Shown here: one piece after another, positions 23,486-35,827 of the stretch
Layout: every line of letters starts with the position of its first letter
How positions within the stretch are numbered: position 1 is the stretch's first letter
Origin: Atriophallophorus winterbourni
Taxonomy: Eukaryota; Platyhelminthes; Trematoda; Plagiorchiida; Microphallidae
Assembly (NCBI GenBank): GCA_013407085.1
Contig: JACCGJ010000630.1
Location: forward strand, 1 to 64,000
Direction of reading: 5' to 3'
DNA: 64,000 nucleotides
Translations under genes and position numbers: made by a program
The notes under the pieces: generated by a model
Databases searched by the model: none
What the model was told of the DNA's origin: nothing
What the model saw: only the letters and a program-made list of their open reading frames with translations

Positions 23486-24370
23486 GACTTAATATTTGTC
23501 TCTCACAGCACCGAATGCCATATGGTGAAGATCTCAGCCCAGTTCCCGTGTTCCAGCTTCTGTACTTTCAATTGCCTACGCGTGTATAGTTGATGCTATC
23601 CCGCAGTAAATCTACTTTGTCCATTTCCAGATTGTGGCCAGTATCCAATAAAGTTTCAATGAATGCTGGGTAATTGATTTAACACTGATACGTCCTCTTA
23701 TACTGTCAATGTTTCTCAGTGTTTTTCTTGTGTTATTTGGTCCTTATTAGAATTTGCCTGTCAATCTGTCCGATATGCATACCAGAGCAATTTTTACGAT
23801 TGATTCTATAAGCACAACTATCGTAGTTGACTATTGGTTATTTATCCCTGGTGTGCACCATGCCCGAACAAAGAATTCCCACATTCTTATGTACCGCGTC
23901 AAAATTTAGAATTGTGACTTCATATATATCATTCATCATACGAAATACAGACCATAGCTTGCAATTCTTTTCTCAGTTTCTGGTGTTAGGTACTTAACAA
24001 GGTTCAATCGGCGAACTACAAAATTCTCGAAGTAGCCATGGTGTTCAACCCGTCAACTGGCGTCTTGATGACAACCTTTTTTGAAGCGTTGCTACAAAAG
24101 TGCTTGATTTTACTAAACATGGACTACTCTGATTATCCGAAAACCTTTTACAGTTCAGGTTAATCGGTTAAGATTTCTCGCTATGCTGTTTGGAAAAGGC
24201 TAGAAGCTTAATTCTACTTAATTCGTAACTTTGATTCGAGGGTCTAAATTATTTAAATAATAATAAATACTCGAGCCTGTCTTTTTCAGTGTTGATAATC
24301 GTGTCATCAACATAAAGCCACCAGAAATTTAGATTAATATATTCCACATTTACTAGTTTTGTTCCATAGT
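23486..24370 (-). mobile_element. Penelope-like retroelement relic (RT catalytic block and GIY-YIG region)
   Basis: On the minus strand, FWWLYVDDTIINTEKDRLEY at about 24330-24270 matches the (R)YVDDTF catalytic motif of Penelope-like reverse transcriptases. DPRIKVTN follows it. Further along (about 23830-23600), HIGQIDRQILIRTK and then TGHNLEMDKVDLLRDSINY resemble the GIY-YIG endonuclease (YIGQT.R.L..R) and its C-terminal helix. Many stops; a dead relic. The repeated ends at 23140-23485 support the assignment. Confidence 0.68.
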
Positions 24371-24419
24371 ACTCCATTTACATATTTGCTGGTCTGTAAA
24401 ACAAAAAAAATGTTAACCT

Positions 24420-24560
24420 ATCTGCAACTTTCTACTCTTTCTACTTTTTCTATCTGACCAGCTGCGCAAATTCTCCAAATCACTCTGTAAGTGCAAATAA
24501 GCCATGCTTTGAATAAATAGTATCAAAAGTTTAGAATCATCCCCTGAAACCATCCTCGCT
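24420..24560 (-). mobile_element. Possible CR1-like RT scrap
   Basis: The minus strand reads VSGDDSKLLILFIQSMAYLH and LQSDLENLRSWSD, resembling FADD.KI...LQ.DL..L..W of CR1-like RT. Short and decayed. Confidence 0.4.
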
Positions 24561-25219
24561 GTCACACATTTGTAAGGTCGTTGGCCTATAACAAAAATAG
24601 AATCAACAAAAGTATTTACACCAATGGGTCGTGGCCAGTAGGTCCCTTGTCTCTAGAGATCTAAACATTGAACGTGCTGTTACTTTGCGATCAAGGTTGT
24701 AGTTTCTCCGCTAGGTATAGAGCCTCAAATCAATGACATCCTCTTGAAGCTTGTTCGGGAGTATAGAATGTTCCTGGTGATCAAACGGCTCTGATATGGT
24801 CAACAGGCAACAGGCGACATACAATTGCTGAGAACAGCTTCTGAAACATCCCGGTGTAATGAACGAAAATGAAATATAAATAGTCCAAAGCATATTAGTA
24901 TCACTGCTTGTTCCCCTTATTGACTACAATAAGTTTAGTACTAGAATTTGTGTCAAAATATTCCTAATAATTATCACCGAATGTTTTATGGCATGAGGAC
25001 TAGCGTACTCATAGATTAGCGACGAAAAATGATATGTTTATTCCACTTAGGTATTCAATATTTTTCGCAGTTTCTTGTGAACATCAGAGAAACACAAAGT
25101 GAACCACTATTTTCTGACGTCAACATATAACATGCAATCGATGATCACATAACATTGACGATAAATATAATTGTGCCAAGAAATGACTCCGATGAAACAC
25201 CACATCTCAATATCGACAC

Positions 25220-25222
<3 letters not shown>
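24561..25222. other. Unassigned DNA
   Basis: No confident feature; minor ORFs only. Confidence 0.3.
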
Positions 25223-25261
<39 letters not shown>

Positions 25262-25288
25262 TAGATAATATATATATATATATATATA
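25223..25288. repeat. (AT)n microsatellite
   Basis: Two AT runs separated by a GATAGATAAT interruption. ORFs across it (poly Ile-Tyr) are artefacts. Confidence 0.95.
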
Positions 25289-25961
25289 ATATTATCAATA
25301 ATAAGCCAAATGTTCGTTCCCCCGAACAGAAATATATAGTTGAGATCGAAGTGGCAATTGCTGTAAATCGTTACGAATAGAATATCCTGCAGGTTACACG
25401 CGACAACACTGTACCGTCTATAGAGCAGAAAAACCACAATGGCAAATAACTTTGTGTTCATCCACAAAGGAAATTGAGTTCAAATTTGCAAACTTTGTTG
25501 ACAGTGAAATTACACGAGTGACTAATTGGAATTCCCTTCTGGACGAACTTCTGTCTTCGCAGTCAGAATAGCTGTTTAAACGCGCGTTGTATCGGCACTC
25601 GCTAATACGATTGGACTTGGATCACAGAGCTGGGCAATGAGGTTTTTCTTATCTCTGTGCTTGCTTTATCTGTAGTAGTTGACTCGTGAAGATGATAAAA
25701 TATTATCCCATGTCCTGTAGCATAGGTTGTTGTAAAGAGTAGCCAAATTTAACGTGTAACAACGTTTCACTAATCAATCATCATGCTCCGGTAATGCAGG
25801 CACAAAAAACTGTTTTTCAGAGCACACATATACACAATGCCCAATTCTCAAACTGATGACACCACCTCCGTTCTCTGGATTTGATGCATTGAATTTCCAA
25901 TATGCCTGATTGAGCTTACATGTCGAACATCATTAAGGAATAAATAGTAACACAAACAGTA
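25289..25961. other. Unassigned DNA before the CR1-like copy
   Basis: No recognised gene. The LINE begins abruptly near 25965. Confidence 0.3.
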
Positions 25962-28560
25962 ATGATCCTACAAGGTTTCACTCTTGATTTGGTATTGTCG
26001 TCCCAGCTAGAAGCCATTAATCATTTAAAGTACCTACCGCCGCTCGGCAAAAGTGATCACGTAATGATAAGCTTCGAAGCGATATTGCGTTTTCGCAAAC
26101 CTTTCTCTCGTCCTAGACGCAATTTTAGGCTTGTAGACTGGGGTTTACTCTTGCAGACTTCAAAATCTTCCCTTCAGTTATCTAGCGATTCAAATGTAAG
26201 TGAAAACTGGGATAGAATTTCTAAGTATCTAAACGAGTTACAAGACAAGCACGCTCCGCTGCAGTGTGTGAGAAGGCATCGAAGGCCACCCTGGTGGTCT
26301 CCTCGAGTCCGTAGGTCTACCCGTAAACGGGATCGTCTATGGCGGCAATATAAGCTATCCCTTACTTCTGGTTCTTGGGCCCGCTACAAAACCGCTCGGA
26401 ATGCCTGTGTTAAATTACAACGTGCTCAAACAGGATTTTGAGTTATCTCTAGCTAGGGATGCTAAATCCAACCCGAAAAGGTTTTATAGCTACGCACAGT
26501 CAAAAGGAAAAACTAGGGAAAACATAGGGGATTTGAAACTGGAGGACGGAAAAGTTGCCGATACCGACCTGTCTAAGGCGACTGCCTTCTCAGGGTTTTT
26601 CAGTAGCGTTCAACGACGGGATAATTCTTCAAACGCACCGTCAGGTCTGCTTAACCTGACACCTGGTGTCCATGTATTAGATGAGTTGTCCTTCAATGAG
26701 GCTGAGGTGTTTGACGCACTTATCCATGTTCGGGTCAACAAATCTGAGGGACCGGACGGCATCTACTCAATTATGCTTAAAAATCTTGCCTCAGTGCTTG
26801 CCGAACCGTTTTGCTAGCTCTTCAATTCATGCCTGCAACTAGGAGTTGTTCCCAGTAAGTGGAGGGAAGCCATAGTCGTGCCAATACACAAGGGTGGTTG
26901 CAGGTCAACTGTTGGTAACTATAGACCGGTCAGCCTGACCAGCACCGTCTCGAAAGTAATGGAAAAACTGCTGCGTGATAAAATCTGTCAGCATCTTTGT
27001 CGGCATTCTCTGTTGAGTGTAAATCAGCATGGATTTCTTAAGGGTAGATCCTGTCTGACTAACCTCCTTAGCTTTCTCAATACTGCCACTAGAAGGATGG
27101 ATGAAGGGAAGCCTGTCGAAGCCCTCTACCTTGACTTCAGTAAGGCTTTCGATTCCGTAAATCACCGCCTTCTAGAGATTAAGCTAGCAGCCAAAGGCAT
27201 ACGGGGTAGTCTACTTGCTAGGATAAAGGCCTTCCTTACAGGTAGGACATTCCGAGTGAGAGTAGGATGTACGCTGTTGAATCAAACCGACGTGATCAGT
27301 GGTGTACCCCAAGGTTCGGTACTTGGCCCTCTTCTATTCCTGATTTTCATCGATGACTTGTCCTCTGAATTGAAGTGCCCATGCTTCATTTTCGCGGATG
27401 ATGTGAAATTCATCGGATCAACGGATGAAGATACCTTGATGCACGACCTTGAGCGGGTCATAAACTGGTCATACCAGTGGGATCTCCCACTGAACCTAAA
27501 TAAGAGCCAACTCTTGTCAACACTGGTTGATAAGATTTCGGTCCAGGTGGCGGGGAATTCCCTCAGTGTTAACGCCACACAGTGTGTTAAGGATTTGGGT
27601 GTACTGGTTAGGGCTGACTTCAAATGGGAGGACCAATGTGCCGCTGCGGCTCAGCGTGCACGCAAGGTACTTTTTCGGCTGAAATCAGTGCTATCGAGCA
27701 GAAGACCCGATGTATTCCTGCCACTGTACAAGGCATTAGTTCGGCCGCATCTTGAATACTGTGTTCAGGCGTGGTGTCCTCACTACAAAAAGGACATCCT
27801 TCGACTTGAAAGCGTACAGCGCCTCGCAACTCGCATGATTGAAGGTCAGCGAGGGAAACCGTACGCTGTGCGCCTAATGTCTCTCGATCTTTTCTCCCTT
27901 AGGCGCCGTCGTTTAAGAGGTGACTTAATAGAAACCTTTAAGATCTTGAAGGGTTTGAGTGGCGTGCAAATGAACGACTTCTTTACCTTAAGCCCCGAGC
28001 TGGGCACCCGGGGCCACTCACTTAAAATTGCTAAGAAACGATGTCGGCTAGACTCCAGGAAACACTTTTTCAGCCTTAGGGTTGTTAACTTCTGGAACAT
28101 TCTTCCAGAAGAACTTATATCCTGCAGTACCGTGTCTAGTTTTAAGCAGGGGTTGGACCGCAACTGGGGTAAGTTGTTTCCTGAATACTCTCCTTAATTG
28201 CTTTACAAGCTTAGGTTTTTCATCTTTTAGCGTTATCCCGTAAATAAAGTGAGGGCTAGAGTTCTCTGTGTTTTTTTATTTTTATTATACACAATGCTAC
28301 TTCAGCTAACCTCTCACCGTGCTGGTGAAGAGAAACTGCTTTTTCTTTTTCAGCATCGGCCTTTACGCGGTGCTTCCTAAGTTCAACCCGGATAATCTCT
28401 TGGCTTCGCGATCGGCGAAGATTTCAAACAGACAAAAAGAATATACGTTTTGGCAGTGGTGGGTGCTTCTCTGCAGCTTTCCACCGAAAGGAATTCTGGA
28501 CGCTCGATTGGCTTGTTAGCCACATACTTTCCTGTGCAAACTGAACTGAACTGAACTAAT
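25962..28560 (+). mobile_element. CR1-like LINE (subfamily C1, copy A): endonuclease end, nearly intact RT and 3' tail
   Basis: Best-preserved CR1-like copy, 5'-truncated inside the endonuclease (TLDLVLSSQ, LPPLGKSDHVMISFE). A frameshift near 26440 and a TAG at 26814-26816 break the frame. 26878-28197 is then open for 439 codons. It carries PIHKGGCRSTVGNYRPVSLT, HGFLKGRSCLTNLLSFLN, LYLDFSKAFDSVNHR (motif A), GVPQGSVLGPLLFLIFIDDL (motif B) and CFIFADDVKF (catalytic FADD). The thumb and C-terminal region follow, with DLGVLVRADFKW, LEYCVQAWCPHYKKD, TRGHSLKIAKKR and FFSLRVVNFWNILPEELI. A polyadenylation-like AATAAA lies at about 28242. The 3' end is an (AACTG)n microsatellite tail at 28538-28558, as usual for CR1-type elements. 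Confidence 0.95.
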
Positions 28561-28904
28561 TAATCGCTTTTCACACTTTTTTTATTATATTGAGAAAGAT
28601 TGAGACGTTATATAAATAAATGTTTGCTGCTCTATCTGTTTATTTTATTTGAGGTTTTATGTATATGATTTTTACCAACTATTCACTAGCGGTTACAAGA
28701 GAAAAATATGTAATTATGTTCGACCTTGACATTTGTAAAATCAGTGTTTTATTTTATGGATTCATTCATGAAAACAACAGACCATGCATTGCATGACTTG
28801 GTTTATCCAAGAATATACATCATTATAAATTCTATTATAATATTGTGGAGGCTTTTATAACTGATTGAGATAATCCGAATGGAAAGCGAGCATTTATATC
28901 GATC

Positions 28905-30600
28905 ACAATCAAGTTCAAGTTCAAGATGCGCATGGCTGATGGTGGCTAGAAGACAGATTTCCTTCGACTGTATTCGGTTGAGTACCCATTACTTCGATAT
29001 TAAGTATACATTTCGTACGGTTCAAATGTTCGTGTTTTCGGATGTATGAAAAGTTATGTAGGGGTTCTCTTCACCAGATCGGTGAAAGGTTACGAACCAA
29101 ATAGATGTTTATGTTTTCTTTTAATATAGTTTATTTATTAAACAATGTTTGTAAATAGGTTAGGCCATTTAGCGTTCATTTACCTCTTGAATATTAACAC
29201 GTTAAGGAGATTTATTAAACTATATAGAAGCTTATTCCAGTGGTTGACCACAGGGTTGCTGAATAGTTGCGCACATAACATCCGCTTGGTCCACTATTAA
29301 AACGTTTTATTGTATTTAAGTTTTTAGTCGTTCCAGAGGCCATATTAAGTAATTCAGTAACATAAATTTCTGTGAGACACTTAGGAATACTAAAGGATTC
29401 TATTAAGTCGCCTTGCAAACGCCATCTCTTTAGTTAGAGGATTCTTGCCTCAGGTTTTACCTGTCTGACCCTCAAACATTCTAGTCACAAGGCGCTAGAT
29501 TTTTTTAAAACATGCGATTTCTTTTATCAAATATGGTGCTCAGAATGAAACACAGTATTTTAACTGAGTCCGCACGACTACCTTGTATATGTGAATGAGG
29601 ATAGAAGATTTTGTATTGTCAAACCTGGGTGCACTCTGAATAATTCTCGGCTGGCCTTGTTTGCTGCTTCCGCACATTGAGTAGACCAGTTAACATCTCC
29701 ATTTATAGAAATAGCGAGAACCTTCTCTTCATGAGCAGCAGTTATTTTATTAGTTCCTTCGCCGAATTCTGGTTGTGTTTTCGCCAAATCAGTTGTCAGA
29801 ACGCAGCTTGTCCCCAAGTTTTGTGGAAAGTCCCATGTTTTTGTCCAGTCGATTACTTTTTTTCTAAACCAGAGACAAGCGTATCTCTACTGTCAGTTCC
29901 AAGGATCTCACAATCATTAGCAAAAAATATGCAATGTGAACTCAAGCATGCTGACAGTTTGTTCACAATAATAAGAAAAGTAGTTGACTAAGCACCGTGC
30001 CTTTAGGCACTCCACTGATCATCACTTATTCCTCTGAGCACACAGCTGCAATTCTAAAATAGTTATTATGATCGGTTAGGAAGCTGTGTAAACGTCGATG
30101 TATTTTACCTCTGACGCCACACATCCTTAGCTTGTTCAGAAGGTACCTATGGTTTACCGAGTCAAAGGCCATTTTAAAATCAAAGTATCAATATTAGACT
30201 ACTATTTCTTCATCGAGCCGTAATGTCACATCATCATAATCCGTGCTGGGAATCACATAGTGAAGAATCGGCTACCAAATTTTATATATCTGCTGGCGAA
30301 TGATATTTTCTAACGATTGCAAATAATGCTAGTCAGGGTTTACTGGATTATAGTTGCATACATCCGAACTGGTACTGTTTGTATGTCTGGCAAATACCGC
30401 CGCTTGTTTCAAATCATCTCGTAGTATACCCTGGAAATAGAACGCCACAAAAAGATGGCGGATTGCATGGCTAATTATTTTCGCGAGTGATTAAAGAATA
30501 GCCGGATGTATACCGCCAGGACCAGCAGAATCAGTTTTATCCAGCTGCGACAGAACTGTGGTGACGATTTCCTGATTAACCTCCATGCAGGTTTACAAAT
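28905..30600 (-). mobile_element. CR1-like LINE (copy D), heavily decayed
   Basis: On the minus strand: MAFDSVNHRYLLNKLRMCGV (motif A), ISGVPKGTVLSQLLFLLL (motif B), then FANDCEILGTDSRDTLVSGL, where the catalytic FADD is changed to FAND. INGDVNWSTQCAEAANKASR and GDLIESFSIPKCL of the C-terminal region follow. A 3' UTR block near 29050 matches the reverse of 28303-28335. The tail may be the (TTGAAC)n-like run near 28915. Many stops. Confidence 0.78.
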
Positions 30601-31189
30601 GTGCGCTGCACACAATATTTTTCAAATGGTTACCTGAATCACGTCGATGAACACGTCAGAAGAATGTACGCTGAGCATCTTCTTTTTTCGTTGCATTCAA
30701 AGCCGTGTTGCCATTATCCAGAACTAACACTTATTTCTTCTCTTACAGATGGCTTGAATAAAAATATAACGGTTGTGTGTATATTAAGGATCGGTACTAT
30801 AAAATCAGGACCCCGACGCTAAAATGGTTTGATCAGGCAGAGTGCTGCTGTCATAGACTGTCTGTTTGTTTAGACTGAGAGAAATATAAAAGGTAATGTA
30901 AGTGAGACTCCGGCTTGTTTCTGTCAGCAACAAACTGCATTTTTCTGGCTTTAGCTGCACACTACATAAGTATTGCACATCCGTGTAAAAAGCTGCTTTT
31001 GTGCATTTGCGCTTTATTTTCGCTCGTATGCTATTCTAGTGTTTCCGCTTCATGATCTTTGGCACTTTCTCAGGCTACTCGGGTATTACGCCCGATGATC
31101 GCGCATGAATAAGAAAGAATATATCGAGATACACTGTCGCCATAGTGTTATACAGAAATTTATGTAGTATCTCAGCTAAGTGATTTGAA
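30601..31189. other. Unassigned DNA between two LINE relics
   Basis: No clear motif. It may hold decayed ORF1 of the plus-strand element that follows, but this cannot be shown. Confidence 0.3.
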
Positions 31190-34100
31190 CTCTCCATCTT
31201 AGCGCATGTGTCACTTGTGCATGTAATATCACTAACCGAAACATGGCTATTTGCATCTGATGCCATTTGTAGCAGTTATTCTGTGGTCAGATGTGATACA
31301 CCAGGTGGATACAACGGTGGCGGTTTTGCTATACTTTTCAGGCTAGGTCATATGAACTTTAGAATCGAGTGTTAGGTTTAGCTCGCACAACGTCCAAGTT
31401 TTCTCTTGTCTCGTTCAGTGTTACGTGCAATCAATGGTAATAGCATGCGCTTATATAAGCCCTCAAGCATAGTTAGCTTGACAATCTCAGTTTGCTGCGC
31501 ACGCTTGGATCCAAGGACGATATTGTTAGCGATTTCAAACTACCATATATCTTATGGCCAAACCAGTACTGTTCATTTGATAAGATGACTAAGGACTAAA
31601 TTGAATAGACCAACATGTATGCCATGAGCTAACATGGGAATAAACCCTCAAGGTTCCGTCATGGCTGCTTACAATCGATCCTGAATCTCGTATTTACTTC
31701 AAGCGCGGAAAGGTTTAACAGCAAATATCACACTCCAAGAGGAAAAAGTGTTCACGTTATGATCAACTTCCATATACTACTCAGCATTCGCAAAAATCCT
31801 GCAAAAATGGGGCGCAATTTCAAACGCATAGACTGGTACATTAGCTTTGTGGCAGTTAAAAAATCCTTTATCAATATTTAAATGCCAATTTAGCAACAAT
31901 CTGGAAGTGTAAACACCACCGTTTCTCTAACCTGCAAGATAGGTATGCACCTTTGGTACATGTCAAGAAAGGCCACATAAAACATTGATGAACACCTGTG
32001 ATGCGACGAGTGATTAGAATCCGGCTCCGTGCCTGGAAAACGTTCAGAGACTGGCCAAGATGTAAAACTGTCAGGAATCCAAAGCAAGGCAAAACGTGAC
32101 TTTGAATCACGGTTGGCACGCAATATAGAGCAGTGCCCGAAGCTTTACAATAGTTATGTCAAATCAGTAGGCAAAACGGTTAATTGGATTGGCTACCTCC
32201 AGCAGGATGACGGACCGTACATTTACTCAGATTTACAAACGACTTCTGCCTTTCTCAAGCATTTCCAATCTGTTCAGAGGCTTGATGACCAAACAGATCC
32301 AACAAATATGCAACTCCTCATAAGGTCGGATAGCGTTACTACAAAGAAGGAGTTATCCTTTAGTGATCATGAGGTTAAACACGTTCTTACAGCAACTAAA
32401 CCACGTAAATATGCTGGCCCAGATAACATTCACACCCACTTTATACAATACTAAGAGAATACTAAGAGAACATGTGGGGCGTATTTTTAACGCTTCCTTG
32501 CAGTATTGATTAATTCCTAGTATTTAAAAGCTGGGTGATGTGATTCCAATATATAAGGTTGGAAGTCGATCCTCAGTTTTTAATAACAGACCTGTAGTCT
32601 TACTAGCATTATTTGTACAATCCGGACAAACTTATTAGCGATATGGTCTGTCACCATCTAGTTGATTGTTCACTACTGAAGTCTGCAAAACATGGCTTCC
32701 TTAAAGGGAAGTCGCGCCAAACAAACCTCCTCTGTTTTCTAAATGAGATTACCAGAGGCAAGACAAAGGCCAACATGTTAAAGATTTTACTGGAACTTTC
32801 TTAAATCCTTCGAATCAGTAAACCACAGATTGGTTACAACAAAATTTAGTTTTATGTGTGTTCCTTTGAGAAGCTAGAAAATAGTCATCCTAAGCAATAG
32901 ATACTTTTGCGTCTGGATAGACAGTATGTCTTCACCGAAAGTGAGAGCTGTTTGTAGAGTATAAACGAGTTCAGTACTCGCACCGGTATTTTCATTATTT
33001 TGATAGATGACTTGGCAGCGTCGCTCAAGTGACCTTGTCATGTTTTTGTGGATGATGTCAAGTTTATCGGATCACTGAATGAACAGGATCTTTTTGAGGA
33101 TATCGAAAAGATCACCAAGTGTTCTAGAACTCAGGATCTACCAGGTAACTTCACGAACAGCCATTTGTTTTCTAATGTCGTTAGGAAGTTCGAGGTTTCT
33201 CGACCAGATGGTATGCTTTAAAATAATAAGGTGCAGAAAGTTAGTGACACAGTTATGTAGGTTTCAGCTGACTTTAAATGGGTAGATCAATGTGCAACTG
33301 GTGCACAACGCGCTTAAAGCGAGCTTTCGAACCTGAGATCAATTTTAACCAGCAGGTCCCCTTACGTTTTCATACCTTTGTACAAAGCGGTCGAGTATTA
33401 CTTTCAAGCATGGCCACCTTATTTAGAAAGAGATATGCCAAACGCTGAGTTGTTCAGCGCCTAGCTAATCGCATGACTAAAGGGCAATCAGGTAGGTTGT
33501 ATTAGAATCGATTGCTGAATTCAGATCCCGTATCAATGAAAAGAAGGCAGCTACGTGGGGACCTGTTTCACATTTTTATATTCATGACAGGTTCCAGTCT
33601 TAATAATCTAAGTGAAATTGTATTGTCTGTGACGTGAGTCACGCGTAGTCCACCCGTTTCTTATTTCGACAAATTCATAACAACGATAGGGATATTCTAC
33701 GGTACTGTAATTAACAACAATTACAACAAAAGTAACTATACAAACCTTAATTGTATAGGAACGTCACAGCAACAATGGAGCCAAATAACTCAGAATCAAA
33801 TTTAATTTAAACAAAACACGACCTGATATACAAATAGGAAGAATCGATTTACCAAAATGTCGTCCAAACTTTCTGTGACAATCAAAAATGACACTCAAAA
33901 TAGCGTCCAAAATCAAGCAAAATACTGGAGCCAAGAATGGCAACCAGATTCTGCAACAATGACGGACAATGACAGAAAAAATAAGTGAAAACAAACATTT
34001 GACCGAAGGCGTGTACAGAAAAGATTTACAATAACAGAAATACTTACAAAAGAAAACAAGGTTATACTTGTATGCCAACTGTTATAAATATACAAAAAGA

Positions 34101-34535
34101 AAAGTTTTATATCAAAATACTATAGGAAAACAAAACACAAGCAAAATCTATTTGACAAAATTCAGGTTTTGTTAATAGGTTAAAATACAAGGAATGTTTA
34201 AGGGAAAGGAAGAATTTCAAACTACTTTTAACCTCACTGAAATATATGCTCTCGCGCCAGGTGTGGGTACTTGAATCCACCAATTTAAACTTGGCAAATG
34301 TTCATAATTAATTATTCAGTAAAATTATAGTTAATTTCTTGAATCGTATTTCAGAAGTGTTTTGTTGTTCCACTTTGGTAAGGAGTTTCAAGTAGGGACT
34401 CATCTCAGTGTGGCCTTTTTAATTCTTGATTTTATAAATAATTGAATAGTTGATAAACTATCTGAAGAAATCTGGACGATCGATTGACAACTCAGCTACG
34501 ATTCGGCCTGTGCAAACTAAACTGAAATTATAATA
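31190..34535 (+). mobile_element. CR1-like LINE (subfamily C1, copy B), old but spanning EN to 3' tail
   Basis: Endonuclease blocks: ETWLFASDAICSSYSVVRCD, GGYNGGGFAILFRLGH, and near 31770 PRGKSVHVMINFHILLSIRK, which aligns to PLGKSDHVMISFEAILRFRK of copy A. Linker: LQDRYAPLVHVKKG. Pre-RT and RT: KRDFESRLARNIEQCPKLYN, KSAKHGFLKGKSRQTNLLCF, CHVFVDDVKFIGS. C-terminal: VSADFKWVDQCATGAQRA. Stops and frameshifts occur throughout, so it is older than copy A. The 3' end at 34500-34533 shares CGGCCTGTGCAAACTAAACTG with the copy A tail region. An A-rich stretch at 33700-34440 may contain another insertion. Confidence 0.82.
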
Positions 34536-34827
34536 ATTTGTACAATCTTATATTTTAATTTGTTAACTTAGATATTTTCGTTTCGTTTCGATAACCGATA
34601 ACCCCATATTGATTTATTACTCACATTTCACCGTTCGGTAACTCAGTGAACGATGTTCACCTTTTGAATACCATTTGTAAATAATCTACTCGCTCACTAA
34701 TTACAATACACCTTTTGTCCACGTACGGTTTTCGTTCTTCTGTGGTTGTATGGGAGTACAAATTGTATAGGGATATAACTCAAATATACGCAATATCAGA
34801 ATCCGTTCTTCACTATCCACTACAAAC

Positions 34828-34885
34828 TGCGATGGCCACAAGCAACTGCAACAAGCAGTTGATGACTTAGTCAGCTGGACACATC
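34828..34885. repeat. 58-bp target-site duplication, left copy
   Basis: Identical to 35770-35827 except for one A/G difference in ACAAGCAG/ACAGGCAG. It flanks the nested C2 LINE. Confidence 0.9.
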
Positions 34886-35769
34886 AAGGATTCAAGGATT
34901 CACAGATTCAAGGATTTATGGTTAAAAAGTTAATAATTTACAACACCACAGGATTACTGTATGAATAAAAACATGAAAATTACAATTGTATAAAAGCAAT
35001 GAAAAATATCAAAATCGTTTATGTACAACAGAAAGAGTAGCAGGCCTAGAACAGATCCTTGTGGGACTCCATTAGTGGTTTTGATCGTTTGGGATAGCAC
35101 TCCGTCAACTTTAACTCGGGCTTCACGATCTGACAGATAGTCGCACAACCATGAGAGGAGCTGTTCACATATTACTGAGCGCATCAGTTTTTGAAGAAGC
35201 AAATGGTGATTGACTCTGTCAAAAGCTTTGGAAATGTCTAGGTAACAGACGTGGATGCAAGAACTTCTATCCAACTCCTTCGTCCAGTCGTCTAATATTA
35301 AGAGAAGATTTGTAAGACAAGATCGGTGAGATCGAAATCCATACTGTGCTGACAAAAACAAATTATGCGATTCAAAGTGTGCAACCACTCTTTTCGAGAC
35401 TATACTTTTCATGACCTATGTAATAACAGGTAAAAGTGTGACGGGACAATAATTTGCAGTGTCCGATCGGCAGCGGCCTTTAAAGATAGGTTTTATCACG
35501 CCGGACTTCCAATCTTTTGGTACCACTTTCTAAAGCAACGAATAATTAAACAGGCTGGAGAGCGGTTCACAAAGCTGACGGTGACAGAACCTGAGCACAT
35601 CCGGTGTAATGCCATCAGCTCCTGGGGATTTTCTTACATTCGGTTTCAGCAAATGACTTTCTACAATCACTGGATTTATCGAAATATAGCAAAATGTTTT
35701 GATTCCTTTTTCGATTGAATACTCAGAACGTTCCACGAACACTTGAGAATAGTAAATTGCCAGAGCATT
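34886..35769 (-). mobile_element. CR1-like LINE (subfamily C2), nested insertion, internally deleted
   Basis: In minus-strand order: NALAIYYSQVFVERSEYS, RKSPGADGITPDVLRFCHRQ, AQYGFRSHRSCLTNLLLILD, HVCYLDISKAFDRVNHHLLL and GVPQGSVLGLLLFLLYINDF. It then jumps, in the same frame, straight into the 3' UTR, losing the catalytic FADD box and the whole C-terminal region. The end is CCTTGAATCTGTGAATCCTT, the same tail as the 13620-15178 copy. Flanking 58-bp target duplications fix both ends. Confidence 0.88.
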
Positions 35770-35827
35770 TGCGATGGCCACAAGCAACTGCAACAGGCAG
35801 TTGATGACTTAGTCAGCTGGACACATC
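35770..35827. repeat. 58-bp target-site duplication, right copy
   Basis: Right partner of 34828-34885. The interrupted C3 reading frame resumes here. Confidence 0.9.

Noticed and set aside
25107..25467. Two minus-strand ORFs rich in Ile and Tyr
   Set aside because: They are translations of an (AT)n microsatellite.
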